A stretch of DNA of 64,000 bases from positions 1 to 64,000 of the forward strand of contig NZ_LJCO01000030.1 of assembly GCF_001399675.1 (NCBI RefSeq). The letters run 5' to 3'. Shown here one piece after another: positions 17,961-26,467 of the stretch. Source of the DNA: Paenalicyclobacillus ferrooxydans (lineage in GTDB: Bacteria > Bacillota > Bacilli > Alicyclobacillales > Alicyclobacillaceae). The position numbers and the translations under genes were made by a program. Under the pieces are notes generated by a model, which was not told the origin of the DNA, ran no database searches, and saw nothing but the letters and a program-made list of their open reading frames with translations. Positions within the stretch are counted from its first letter, which is position 1, and each line of letters starts with the position of its first letter.

Positions 17961-18197
17961 TCACCATCGTGGATCTGTTTCAATTCTGTATGGCATCAGG
18001 CTGACAAACCTGGGGGTTGAGTGTTGCGTCATAGCTCCGACACTCATTCCAAAACGTGATCGTGCATCAGTGTTTCCGTGCACAACAACTGGTTTACCGC
18101 CCAGCTTGACATCGCATACTGCACGTTTACAGCGAATAACCTGTTGTAGATCCTGTTTTATATGAGGTCCCTTGTTTCGACACGAAACGTAAGACAT
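17961..18197 (-). CDS. Possible H-type small acid-soluble spore protein
   Basis: An open frame divergent from the sensor kinase. Its C-terminal ~60 residues (KQDLQQVIRCKRAV, then VKLGGKPVVVHG, ending RFVSLMPYRIE) resemble the layout of SspH-type spore proteins, which have a conserved G-PV strand and a hydrophobic C-terminal strand. No good start is seen: ATG at 18197 has no ribosome binding site. A site AAGGGA stands correctly in front of an ATA codon (18161), which would give IKQDLQQVI. It may be a real gene with an unusual start, or a decayed one. Confidence 0.35.
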   Translation of the reverse strand: MSYVSCRNKGPHIKQDLQQVIRCKRAVCDVKLGGKPVVVHGNTDARSRFGMSVGAMTQHSTPRFVSLMPYRIETDPRW

Positions 18198-18247
18198 GTA
18201 TGTTACATTGGAAACACATTTTGTGTAAAAGAGAGGACTCGACATCC

Positions 18248-20404
18248 GTGCAAAGGCATATCTCCGACAGTGGAATTTATAAGCGGTTTTTTGAAAGTCA
18301 CCCGGATGGAGTTTACATCCTCGATATGCAGGGGAAGTTCCTGGATGCCAATCCAGCTTGCGAGTACATCTCCGGATACACTTTGAGCGAATTTTTGAAA
18401 ATGGACTTTACTGACCTGATTGTACCCGACGAGCTCGATGTGGCGTCTCGACATTTCTTCACGGTTACGCGTGGTGAAACACAGACTTTCGAAACAAAAA
18501 TTCTACATAAAGAACGACGGATTGTTCATCTCAGTGTTACGGCTTCGCCTGTTATATTAGACGGCGTGGTGATTGGGATTTTTGGCACCGCCAAGAATAT
18601 CACGGAGCAATACAGAGACCGACAGAGACTGTACGAAACACAGCAGCTGTTTAAGTTGATATCAGAAAATTCTCAGGATGTAATCACAAATAACCTTGCG
18701 GATGGCACATGCTTGTACGTTTCTCCATCCGTGCGGGGAATTCTGGGCTATGACCCGTCCGAGATTATGGACTGTAAAATCAGTTCTATCTGCCACCCTG
18801 GAGATGTCGATTACGTCGAAGAAGTGTTCGAACGGATTGGCAGAGGAGAGGACGTCGAAAGGTTTGTATGCCGAGTCCATCGTAAGAACGGCAACTACGT
18901 TTGGTTTGAGACGACGGTTAAGGTGCTTCGTGATGTGTCTGGGGAAGTCAAACAAATCGTCGGTGTAGGTCGCGATGTTTCTGCACAGATGAATTTACAG
19001 GAGTCTCTCGAACATGCGGTACGAATCGCCGGACTAGGCCATTGGGATTGGCATGTAACGAGCAATATACTGACGTTGTCTGGGCAAATGTGTGACATTC
19101 TCGGGACTCAAAGCAGGAAGTGCACATATGGAGACTTTACCTCTCTCATTCACCCCGAAGACCGTGCGTGGGTTGAAAAGCGAATCAATCGGTCTCTGCA
19201 AACAGGGGAGCCCCTGGACCATGTTTTTCGGATCGTTCGAAATGACGGGAGTATCCGTTATTTACATTCACAAGGTGAAATCCTCACCGATGACGATGGA
19301 TCGGCAATTCGAATGATTGGAACTTCGCATGACATCACAGCTTCAAAGACCGTTGAGTTGCAGCTGGCAGAGACGACTAGACGGTATCAGCGTCTTGTTG
19401 ACAACTCTGCAGATGCCATTGGGATTCTTGAAGACGATGCGTGGGTATTTATGAATGAAGCAGGACTCCGGATGTTTGGAGCACCATCGGAACAGGATAT
19501 CATTGGCCGAAACTATTGTGAGTTTCTACACCGAGATTACACTTCCACCTTCGAATCCATGCTGTCCTCTGGTCACAGTCAATCTGTTGAACAGGAATGG
19601 ATCAAACTCAGCGGGGATGTATTCTATGCTGAGGTTCGTTTAGTACGTTTTAGTGACAGTGCAGTGCAGGTTATCATTCGCGATATATCTGAACGAAAAC
19701 AAGCTGAGGAGAGTCTGCTTCATGCAGAAAAGTTATCCGCGGTGGGTCAGTTAGCTGCCGGAATTGCACACGAAATTCGCAATCCACTTACTGCATTGAA
19801 AGGATTCTTGCAACTATTGCATGAACGTTCCCGTGGGACAAAGCGAGGGTACGTTGAGATTATGAAGGGGGAGCTTGACCGGATCGAGCTCATCTTGTCA
19901 GAAATGCTCGTGCTGGCCAGGCCGCAAGCCATCAACTTTGAGCCCTATGACATTCAATTGCTGTTGAGAGAGGTTCTTGCGTTCCTTTCTCCTCAGGCCT
20001 TAATGCAGGATGTGACCATACACAGCGATTTTGTTAATGGAAATCCGCTAGTGGAGTGTGAGAAAAACCAGATCAAACAGGTTTTCGTGAACGTCGTTAA
20101 AAACGCCATTGAAGCGATGCCAAATGGCGGGGAACTTTATGTAAACCTGACGCTCCAGAATCAACGGGTAACTATCGGCTTTCTTGACGAGGGTGAGGGA
20201 ATCCCGGAAGAAAGGATTCCAAGGCTAGGCGACCCATTTTATACAACGAAGGAAAAAGGAACAGGCCTCGGTCTGATGGTGAGTCACAAGATCATTTCAA
20301 CACACAAAGGAACCATGAGCATATCGAGTACCGTTGGAAAGGGAACAAAGGTCGCCATCACGTTACCTGTTGTGACATGTGCTGACAAGTGTCGAACCAG
20401 TTGA
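18248..20404 (+). CDS. Multi-PAS sensor histidine kinase, sporulation-kinase type
   Basis: A 718-residue cytoplasmic kinase without membrane spans. Four PAS/PAC units precede the kinase core: about residues 10-130 (FESHPDGVYILDMQGK), 140-255 (LISENSQDVITN), 260-380 (HWDWHV, a PAS_3 type) and 385-490 (LVDNSADAIGIL). The HisKA site is AHEIRNPLTALKGF (His508), then the N box (NVVKNAIEAM), G1 (DEGEGIP) and G2 (GTGLGL). This arrangement is that of the soluble KinA/KinE family, which feed phosphate into Spo0F-Spo0A. No response regulator is adjacent, as expected for an orphan phosphorelay kinase. GTG at 18248 follows GAGAGGAC. Confidence 0.9.
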   Translation: MQRHISDSGIYKRFFESHPDGVYILDMQGKFLDANPACEYISGYTLSEFLKMDFTDLIVPDELDVASRHFFTVTRGETQTFETKILHKERRIVHLSVTASPVILDGVVIGIFGTAKNITEQYRDRQRLYETQQLFKLISENSQDVITNNLADGTCLYVSPSVRGILGYDPSEIMDCKISSICHPGDVDYVEEVFERIGRGEDVERFVCRVHRKNGNYVWFETTVKVLRDVSGEVKQIVGVGRDVSAQMNLQESLEHAVRIAGLGHWDWHVTSNILTLSGQMCDILGTQSRKCTYGDFTSLIHPEDRAWVEKRINRSLQTGEPLDHVFRIVRNDGSIRYLHSQGEILTDDDGSAIRMIGTSHDITASKTVELQLAETTRRYQRLVDNSADAIGILEDDAWVFMNEAGLRMFGAPSEQDIIGRNYCEFLHRDYTSTFESMLSSGHSQSVEQEWIKLSGDVFYAEVRLVRFSDSAVQVIIRDISERKQAEESLLHAEKLSAVGQLAAGIAHEIRNPLTALKGFLQLLHERSRGTKRGYVEIMKGELDRIELILSEMLVLARPQAINFEPYDIQLLLREVLAFLSPQALMQDVTIHSDFVNGNPLVECEKNQIKQVFVNVVKNAIEAMPNGGELYVNLTLQNQRVTIGFLDEGEGIPEERIPRLGDPFYTTKEKGTGLGLMVSHKIISTHKGTMSISSTVGKGTKVAITLPVVTCADKCRTS

Positions 20405-20563
20405 CGCCCTGAATCAGAAGGCCGAAGCAAATATTACGTCAGAGATGGATTTTACGTAAGAATGAGGCTTTTCATGATGTAGAATAAACCTTTGACACGT
20501 TTCATGCACTGTACTAGAGTCAGGATGTTGACCATCAATCCAACATCTGTGAGGCATCCGAGA

Positions 20564-21859
20564 ATGCAACAATCGAAGTTCATGGCCACGCTGGTCGCGC
20601 GGTGGCGCTGGTTAGTGCTGGCCAGTATTGGTTTATCGTACCTGCTTGTCTTTACGCAGCGCACAGGCCCAGGGGTAATTTCAGACCAACTTCAGGCCGA
20701 ATTCCACGTTTCAGCGGCAGTCCTTGGAAGCATAACAAGTATTCAATACCTCTTATACATGCTGCTTCAAATTCCAGTAGGTGTTTACGGAGACCGCTCA
20801 GGTCCGGAACGCCTACTCATGGCAGGGGTCCTGTTTGACGGCGTTGGAACCCTGGTTTTCTCCAATGCGCACGAATTCGTTTGGCTGTTGGTGGGCCGCG
20901 CTATCGTAGGACTCGGAGATTCCCTTATTTGGGTCAATATCGTCCTGATTCTTGCTAAATGGTTTGCACGGGGAAAGTTTGGTGCGGTTCTGGCACTTGT
21001 AAACACGGCCGGGAACGTGGGTGCTCTCGTAACAAGTATCCCTCTTGCATCCTGGATTGCAGTTGCGGGGTGGCGAACGCCGTTTCGTGTCATCGGTACC
21101 CTCCTCGTGCTTGCGGCAATCCTGGATCTGTATGTCCTGATGGTTGGCCGACCGGGGCGTTTAGCGAAGTCCGTCCAAACTTCAGAAGTACATATCGAAC
21201 GCTTGCCCCTAGGTAAGATGCTCGCGGACGTTGTTCGGAATCGGGTGTCTTGGGCCACATTTTTCTGCCATTTTGGAGCTATGGGTACCTACTTGGCGAT
21301 GGTGAGCCTGTGGGTTATTCCCTATTTCATGGACGTTTATGGACTGCCGCGGGCACACGCCGCGTGGTTTACCTTAACAGCATTTATAGGTGCACTTGTC
21401 GCCAGTCCTGTCATGGGGGCGCTTAGCGATCGCTTGAACGACAGAAAGCGGCCTTATTTTGTCGTCCAGACCCTGGCGTTGCTTGCATGGTTAGCGATTG
21501 TGGTGTTTAATGGCCAACCTCCGCTGTTATTAGCAGGTGTTGTCATGTTTGTCGTCGGGTTCGGCTGTGGCAGCAGCCTGCTTACGTTTGCTGCCATTCG
21601 CGATCACGTTCCGGCTTCGAGGTCAGGCGTTACTTCCGGATTTGCCAACACGGGTGGTTTTCTCAGCGCTGTCCTTCTCCCTGTCCTTTTTGGCGCGGTG
21701 ATTGATGCAGCCGGCGGCGGGACAGGTGCAACGACATTGGCTGCTCGACATGCGTACGGGGTTGCATTTATCCTGCCGGCTGCGTTTTCTGCCCTTGGGG
21801 TTTTCGGAAGTTTATTGCTACCCGGCCGCAGGCGCAATGTAACTGAGGCTCACGCCTGA
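20564..21859 (+). CDS. MFS transporter
   Basis: A 431-residue polytopic protein with about 12 hydrophobic spans. The loop 2-3 motif is GVYGDRSGPERLLMAG (a GxxxDRxGxR variant), and the second half has GALSDRLNDRKRPYF. The N-terminal pattern (QRTGPGVISDQLQAEF) matches the anion:cation symporter/NarK-like part of the superfamily; substrate not identifiable. ATG at 20564 has GAGG nine bases upstream; in-frame ATGs at 20492 and 20525 lack a good site. Single gene followed by a terminator. Confidence 0.88.
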   Translation: MQQSKFMATLVARWRWLVLASIGLSYLLVFTQRTGPGVISDQLQAEFHVSAAVLGSITSIQYLLYMLLQIPVGVYGDRSGPERLLMAGVLFDGVGTLVFSNAHEFVWLLVGRAIVGLGDSLIWVNIVLILAKWFARGKFGAVLALVNTAGNVGALVTSIPLASWIAVAGWRTPFRVIGTLLVLAAILDLYVLMVGRPGRLAKSVQTSEVHIERLPLGKMLADVVRNRVSWATFFCHFGAMGTYLAMVSLWVIPYFMDVYGLPRAHAAWFTLTAFIGALVASPVMGALSDRLNDRKRPYFVVQTLALLAWLAIVVFNGQPPLLLAGVVMFVVGFGCGSSLLTFAAIRDHVPASRSGVTSGFANTGGFLSAVLLPVLFGAVIDAAGGGTGATTLAARHAYGVAFILPAAFSALGVFGSLLLPGRRRNVTEAHA

Positions 21860-21909
21860 ATGAAACAGTTTCGATAATTGACAGGGATTGACTTGACGTT
21901 TGGAAAAGA

Positions 21910-21947
21910 CAAGGTTCAGTACCTGATTAGGTACCGAACCTTGTTTA
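21910..21947. terminator. Terminator between convergent genes
   Basis: CAAGGTTC (21910-21917) pairs with GAACCTTG (21936-21943), with inner pairs GTACCT/AGGTAC, followed by TTTAT. It serves the MFS gene and possibly the convergent nitroreductase. Confidence 0.82.
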
Positions 21948-21999
21948 TGTTCCAGAGGAGTCTTCAACTTGAAAGGAGGCGCTTGGAGGGCCGCAGTGG

Positions 22000-22485
22000 T
22001 TACGGAAGATAATCGAGCTTGTTCGTAATCGGCGTGCGTTCCTTTGCAAGTGGGACCTCATTTGGATACCCGACACCAAGGATTTCAACCACTTCATACT
22101 GTTCTGGGACCTGGAGGATGTCCCGTGTCCCCTGTTTTGTCCCAATAGATGTCCAACGTGTGCCGACTCCTTCATCCCACGCTGCAAGACAGAAGTTCTG
22201 GATAAATGCACAGGTGGCAATCAGGTTCTCATCGCGATCGATGGGATTCTCGGCGGTTTGAGACAGAAATGCAAGCACGACGGGTGCCTCGCCAAAGTTT
22301 GCACCATGTTTTAATGCAGCCCGGGTTTCTGGGCCTACAACGAGGACTTTCCACGGCTCAACCATTCGGTGATTCGGCGCAAAGCTGGCTGCGGACAGCC
22401 ATTTCTTCAGCAGGTCTTCGGATACCGCATCTGGCTTAAATTGCTTAATGTGCCGTCTGCTTGTGATGGCTTCTAACGTATTCAT
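22000..22485 (-). CDS. Nitroreductase family protein
   Basis: FMN-dependent NAD(P)H oxidoreductase of 161 residues, at the short end for this family. It begins MNTLEAITSRRHIKQFKPD, with the RRxxxxF phosphate-contact region, then SFAPNHRMVEPWKVLVV (flavin binding), and near the C-terminus EILGVGYPNE before a basic tail. These enzymes reduce nitro compounds, quinones or related acceptors as dimers; the true substrate is unknown. ATG at 22485 follows GGAAGGAGATATAGA; an upstream in-frame ATG (22524) would overlap this site. Confidence 0.92.
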   Translation of the reverse strand: MNTLEAITSRRHIKQFKPDAVSEDLLKKWLSAASFAPNHRMVEPWKVLVVGPETRAALKHGANFGEAPVVLAFLSQTAENPIDRDENLIATCAFIQNFCLAAWDEGVGTRWTSIGTKQGTRDILQVPEQYEVVEILGVGYPNEVPLAKERTPITNKLDYLP

Positions 22486-22595
22486 TCTATATCTCCTTCC
22501 AGTACCGACAGATATGCGTTCCATGAATCCGATTCATATGGTACCATAGGTGACTAACAAGAACAGGCTGAATTTTAATTATAGGGGGAATGACT

Positions 22596-23534
22596 GTGCT
22601 TTCGTCGCGTTTCCCGTTTCCGCTGTCGGCGGATATATTTCAATATTCGAATAACCTTCGTCCCCTCGACACGAATGTTTCTATTCAGGTAACGCACGAA
22701 TACACGGAGGAAGTGGGCCTAAAGCGCTCCTTGCTCAAGCAGCATCCTGAACGTTGTTTCCGGGAGGAAATCCATACAAGAGATGCTCAGTGGGAAGTCC
22801 TGAATTATGTTCTCCATCAATTGTCCCAAGTCTACCCTGAGCACTTCCGTCTACGGCAGGAAGGAGACAACTGGATTTTCGAAAACACCCTGCTCGGTGA
22901 AGAGGTTCATTTTCGCGATTTGGATAATGACAGTCTTTCATGTGCACCGCTTGACTTTGCTGGGCGGCAAGTACAAGAAGACTTAATATTGCTCACACAG
23001 TATGACGACAAGTTGGTACTCGAAGCGGGTCAACTCTGTTTCCCAGGGAATTGGTCGCTGTACTTCGATTTTGGTATGCCTTTTATGGATATTCACACGC
23101 CTGTTCCGGGTCTAATTGACGATGGACTGGCCGCCAAAATCGAACGATTTCTGATGCGCGTAGAAAGCGGGAAGCCCTGGACGCGTTTGAATTGGTCTTT
23201 GAATGCTGGGCGACGACTCGATACCTCGGCAGAGACATTTGATGAGTGGGGCCCCTATCGCTACCGAGTCACGGAAGACAATGTAGGTCATCTCGTACAT
23301 TTGCGGGTCGAAGAACAAAACCTCATGCGTATGCCGCGAAGTAACAGTCTGTTGTTCACTATCCATACGTACCTGATGCCGCTCCATGAAATCACTCAGA
23401 ATCAGACCTGGACAAATCGGCTGTACAGAGTTCTCTGTACACTGTCTCCGAAATTAGTTGAGTACAAAGGTCTAAGTGCGTACAGGGACGTTGTCGTTGA
23501 GTATTTAGCGAAAGAGTTAAGGGTGAACACATGA
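22596..23534 (+). CDS. Heme-dependent oxidative N-demethylase alpha-like subunit (DUF3445)
   Basis: A protein of about 312 residues of the HODM alpha family (PF11927). Recognised from CFPGNWSLYFDFGMPFMDIHTPVPG (about residues 145-170) and the C-terminal LRVEEQNLMRMPRSNSLLFTI-IHTY block. The characterised member is the heme subunit of dimethylamine monooxygenase in Pseudomonas, which removes a methyl group from dimethylamine. The next two genes encode a DmmA-like subunit and a flavin/iron-sulfur reductase, each overlapping by four bases, so this is a coupled operon. GTG at 22596 is best spaced from AGGGGG; ATG at 22590 is too close. Confidence 0.88.
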   Translation: MLSSRFPFPLSADIFQYSNNLRPLDTNVSIQVTHEYTEEVGLKRSLLKQHPERCFREEIHTRDAQWEVLNYVLHQLSQVYPEHFRLRQEGDNWIFENTLLGEEVHFRDLDNDSLSCAPLDFAGRQVQEDLILLTQYDDKLVLEAGQLCFPGNWSLYFDFGMPFMDIHTPVPGLIDDGLAAKIERFLMRVESGKPWTRLNWSLNAGRRLDTSAETFDEWGPYRYRVTEDNVGHLVHLRVEEQNLMRMPRSNSLLFTIHTYLMPLHEITQNQTWTNRLYRVLCTLSPKLVEYKGLSAYRDVVVEYLAKELRVNT

Positions 23535-24067
23535 TGAGAAACAGAACCGCTGCCGGTGGGGGGACTCGCAAAGATAACCTTTGGGCTTTTTTACAATGTG
23601 CCCATTCGCTGTTGTTTCTGTGTCAGGATGGGCAACAGGAGTCGTGTTCAGCCGTGTTACAGATGGCCTCTGACCTGCAAATAGCTGTGCGTACGGTCAC
23701 GGTCGAAGAACTCAAGAATGAGCTTGGGTCTGCCAAAATTGGCACCCGTTTGTATGTTTGCGGTGATTACCAGTTTGTACGAGGGCTTGAGAATGTGCTC
23801 TTCAGCTTTGGGATCACGAATGAGGAACTTTGGTCAGATGTAACAGGGGCGACGGTACACCCTGTGCTTTGCGCCGGCTGTTACCACCGGAATGATCCCG
23901 TCGCGGGGTCGTATATACACTGTGAAATGTGTGGCCGTATGCTTGAGGTATCCAATCATTATTCCAAGAAGTTGGACGCTGTGATGGGGTATATTGTCTT
24001 GCCGGAACAGCTGGTTTTCAAGTCTGAAGAGCCACAACCGAGCAGAACAACTCCCGAAGGCAGGTGA
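23531..24067 (+). CDS. DmmA-like dimethylamine monooxygenase subunit
   Basis: A 178-residue protein. The C-terminal third is the DmmA C-terminal signature: CAGCYHRNDPVAGSYIHCEM, then CGRMLEVSNHYSKKLDAVMG, with four Cys that may bind a metal or cluster. The N-terminal part (about residues 25-95) is an alpha/beta domain with ARVE-type LYVCGDYQFVRG, as in reductase-like folds. The ATG overlaps the stop of the DUF3445 gene (ATGA). In known systems this subunit works with the heme and reductase subunits. Confidence 0.85.
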   Translation: MMRNRTAAGGGTRKDNLWAFLQCAHSLLFLCQDGQQESCSAVLQMASDLQIAVRTVTVEELKNELGSAKIGTRLYVCGDYQFVRGLENVLFSFGITNEELWSDVTGATVHPVLCAGCYHRNDPVAGSYIHCEMCGRMLEVSNHYSKKLDAVMGYIVLPEQLVFKSEEPQPSRTTPEGR

Positions 24068-25032
24068 TTCTGGTGTTTTTAGCGCGATCCTGCATGGTCG
24101 AAGTAGCTGATATTGAACAAATTGCTGAGAGCGTGAAGCGGTTTACCCTTGTACCAGTTGACGCGGGTACAGTGCTTCCATTTCACCCAGGGGCTCATGT
24201 GGAAACCTGCATTGGGACAAGAAATGTTGTCCTTCGACGTCATTATTCTCTCTGCAGCGATGCGGACGAAACCCGGTTTTACCAAATTGCAGTCTCAAAA
24301 AGTAAGACATCACGAGGGGGCTCCCGATACTGGCATGAACAGGTGATTGTCGGGCAAAGACTTGAGGTCTCCGTGCCAGTCAACCATTTATCCCTAAGCC
24401 GGACCGCTCGGCACCACCTGTTTGTGGCCGGTGGGATTGGGATAACGCCCTTTATTTCGATGATGCTCGCGCTTCGCCGTCAGGGCCAGTCATTTGAATT
24501 GCACATGGCTGCCAAGTCAGCCTTGGCATGCCCGTTTTATGATTGGCTAAGCGGCACCTTCCCCGGTCAGGTTCATTTTTACTTCTCGACTGAAGGCTGT
24601 CGACTTACGCCAAACCTTTTGCAGGATCAGTTGCTTGGCACGCACCTGTATGTATGTGGACCGCCTGGAATGATGAAGGAGTTCCGTGATTGCGCGCGAG
24701 CCATTGGTTACCCTAAGCAAAGTGTCCATATGGAGGCCTTTACAGCTTCACAGGGAGGGGATAACCATCCGTTTCGTGCGTTCTTGGAAAAACAAGGCCG
24801 ATGGGTAGACGTTCCTGGACATCAAACCTTACTGGCGGCTTTGCGAGAGGCGGATGTCAACGTGCCATCTTCATGCGAAGTCGGCGGTTGCGGCACCTGT
24901 ATGGTGGGGGTCATTGACGGTGATGTGGACCACAGGGACTTCTATCTGACAGGGGAAGAGCAGGCACAGGGAAGGGAAATTCTCTGTTGTGTATCTAGAG
25001 CTAAAAAAGACAGATTGGTGCTTGACTTGTAG
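24064..25032 (+). CDS. Ferredoxin-type flavoprotein reductase (PDR/VanB family)
   Basis: A 322-residue electron transfer protein that passes electrons from NAD(P)H through flavin and a 2Fe-2S cluster to a terminal oxygenase. The FAD/FMN domain has HYSLCS (RxYS-type), the NAD domain has VAGGIGITPFISMM and YVCGPPGMMKEF, and the C-terminal plant-type 2Fe-2S domain has CEVGGCGTC with the last ligand in ILCCVSRA. GTG at 24064 overlaps the previous stop (GTGA). With the two genes before it, it should be the reductase of the N-demethylase. No tetrahydrofolate-binding (GcvT-like) subunit is linked. Confidence 0.93.
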   Translation: MILVFLARSCMVEVADIEQIAESVKRFTLVPVDAGTVLPFHPGAHVETCIGTRNVVLRRHYSLCSDADETRFYQIAVSKSKTSRGGSRYWHEQVIVGQRLEVSVPVNHLSLSRTARHHLFVAGGIGITPFISMMLALRRQGQSFELHMAAKSALACPFYDWLSGTFPGQVHFYFSTEGCRLTPNLLQDQLLGTHLYVCGPPGMMKEFRDCARAIGYPKQSVHMEAFTASQGGDNHPFRAFLEKQGRWVDVPGHQTLLAALREADVNVPSSCEVGGCGTCMVGVIDGDVDHRDFYLTGEEQAQGREILCCVSRAKKDRLVLDL

Positions 25033-25087
25033 TTGGAAGTCGTCTTGTTTGCGAGAGGGTACATGACCAGAGAGGGTACATGATTAA

Positions 25088-25120
25088 GGCGAGTAACCCG
25101 CACGTCGCGGGTTACTCGCC
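25088..25120. terminator. Hairpin between the demethylase operon and YjcZ genes
   Basis: GGCGAGTAACCCG (25088-25100) and CGGGTTACTCGCC (25108-25120) form a perfect 13-bp stem between convergent genes. No strong T-run follows on either strand. Confidence 0.72.
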
Positions 25121-25167
25121 AGCAGTCTCCGACCTAGGTCAATCTTTCATTCACTTTGTGAACGAAA

Positions 25168-25278
25168 TTAGTATCCGCCGACACCTGCTCCTACAGCTGG
25201 GACGAACAGGAAGAACAGGACGAAGATAATCAAAAATACAACCGCCCATTGTGTGTAACCGCCAAATACTCCGTACAT
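25168..25278 (-). CDS. YjcZ family sporulation miniprotein (36 aa)
   Basis: A 36-residue peptide, MYGVFGGYTQWAVVFLIIF and on, ending VGAGVGGY. It matches the YjcZ/YhaH-type family of tiny hydrophobic proteins of endospore formers: a Gly/Tyr start, one membrane span, and a Gly-rich end. Members are made during sporulation; their role is unknown. The ribosome binding site is AAGGAGTGAG. It is a near copy of the next gene upstream, so the two arose by tandem duplication. Confidence 0.88.
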   Translation of the reverse strand: MYGVFGGYTQWAVVFLIIFVLFFLFVPAVGAGVGGY

Positions 25279-25322
25279 ATACACTCACTCCTTGTCATAG
25301 TTTATCGGTACTTTTGGACCAC

Positions 25323-25469
25323 TCAGTACATGCCAACACCTGCACCTGTGCCAACGCCTGCGCCGGCACCATATCCAGCGCCCCAAGCTGGGACGAGCAG
25401 GAAGAACAGAACGAAGATAATCAGAAACACAACCGCCCAACGAGTATATCCTCCGAATACTCCGTACAT
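25323..25469 (-). CDS. YjcZ family sporulation miniprotein (48 aa)
   Basis: A 48-residue paralogue of the neighbouring peptide. The first 27 residues are almost identical (one Q to R change at position 10); the tail is longer and Gly/Ala-rich (GAGYGAGAGVGTGAGVGMY). GGGGGGTGAG precedes ATGATG (25472/25469). Same family and likely the same sporulation-time expression. Confidence 0.86.
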   Translation of the reverse strand: MYGVFGGYTRWAVVFLIIFVLFFLLVPAWGAGYGAGAGVGTGAGVGMY

Positions 25470-25699
25470 CATCTCACCCCCCAGTTCATGTGGCGTCACG
25501 TTCAGACTATGGCCCCTTGGGGCATACAGACACGACATTCGCCCTGATGCAGGTACACCCGCCCTGCCCAGTTCAGGTGGACACACAAACTACAGCCGTC
25601 GACAGCGTTCGCATACGATAGGCCACCAAACGCATAGGCTTGAACAAGATACTTGAACCCAGACACATCTATCTGGGCGTGGTTGAAGGAGGCAGCGAG

Positions 25700-26311
25700 A
25701 TGAGTACACAGATCTTTGTGCCAGGGACAACAGGACAGGTGCCCGCGCAGGTGCCCACTTTCCCTGCACACCCACAAACGGCTTCGGGACAACAACCTAG
25801 CGGACCAGAAGATGTGACGAACTTGCCCGTCAACATCAGTGTCGGAAATATATCGGGGAACTCAGGCATTTACGTCGGAAAAAATGTGACTATTTTCGGG
25901 CTGAGCTCTCATTCTAAAAGCAACTCCGGATTTGGGGATATTGGAGATTCAAACCTCTTTTACAAGACCGTGTCGTACGTCTATGACCCGGATGTCATTG
26001 ACACTCCGATTGATGACCGTGATATCCATATCCTCCAACAACAACCGGCAAAGGGTAAGGACCTGTCTCAGACCAATATCGGAGTTGGCACCGTGTGGGT
26101 GAATACGTTACAGCAAAATGCCGGGACCTTCATTGGGACGACCAGCATTACCGGGATGGACTCACATGAAAAACAAAACCTCGCTCATGGTCAGATATTT
26201 GGCAACCAGAACATCAGTTATGGCGATCTCAATGTAACGCAAGACCAAGACGTGATAGATGCAGTCATGCATGATCAGGATAATAAGGCCGGTGTTTTCC
26301 TTAGTACGTAA
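25700..26311 (+). CDS. GerPA/GerPF-like spore germination protein, two tandem domains
   Basis: A 203-residue protein with a Pro/Gln-rich N-terminus (about 1-40) and two related ~65-residue units: NISVGNISGNSGIYVGKN with YDPDVIDTPIDDRD (about 45-110), and a more diverged NTLQQNAGTFIGTTSI with TQDQDVIDAVMHDQD (about 128-197). GerPA and GerPF of Bacillus have one such unit with NxxSGxxxxG and a DPDxxD end; they affect passage of germinants through the coat. The two-unit form is unusual. ATG at 25700 follows GAAGGAGGCAGCGAG. It is next to YjcZ genes, supporting a spore role. Confidence 0.75.
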   Translation: MSTQIFVPGTTGQVPAQVPTFPAHPQTASGQQPSGPEDVTNLPVNISVGNISGNSGIYVGKNVTIFGLSSHSKSNSGFGDIGDSNLFYKTVSYVYDPDVIDTPIDDRDIHILQQQPAKGKDLSQTNIGVGTVWVNTLQQNAGTFIGTTSITGMDSHEKQNLAHGQIFGNQNISYGDLNVTQDQDVIDAVMHDQDNKAGVFLST

Positions 26312-26467
26312 ACACCTGCCAAAATTCAGATACTGCGTTACACTGATTTTAACCTAGTCGCGAGTCTCGGGAGTGCTCCATAGGGATTCCAACCAATATT
26401 TAGGATTATTGAGGAATGGATTGTGGAATCCTATCGCGATGAACATGAACACGAAGAAGGTCACATG

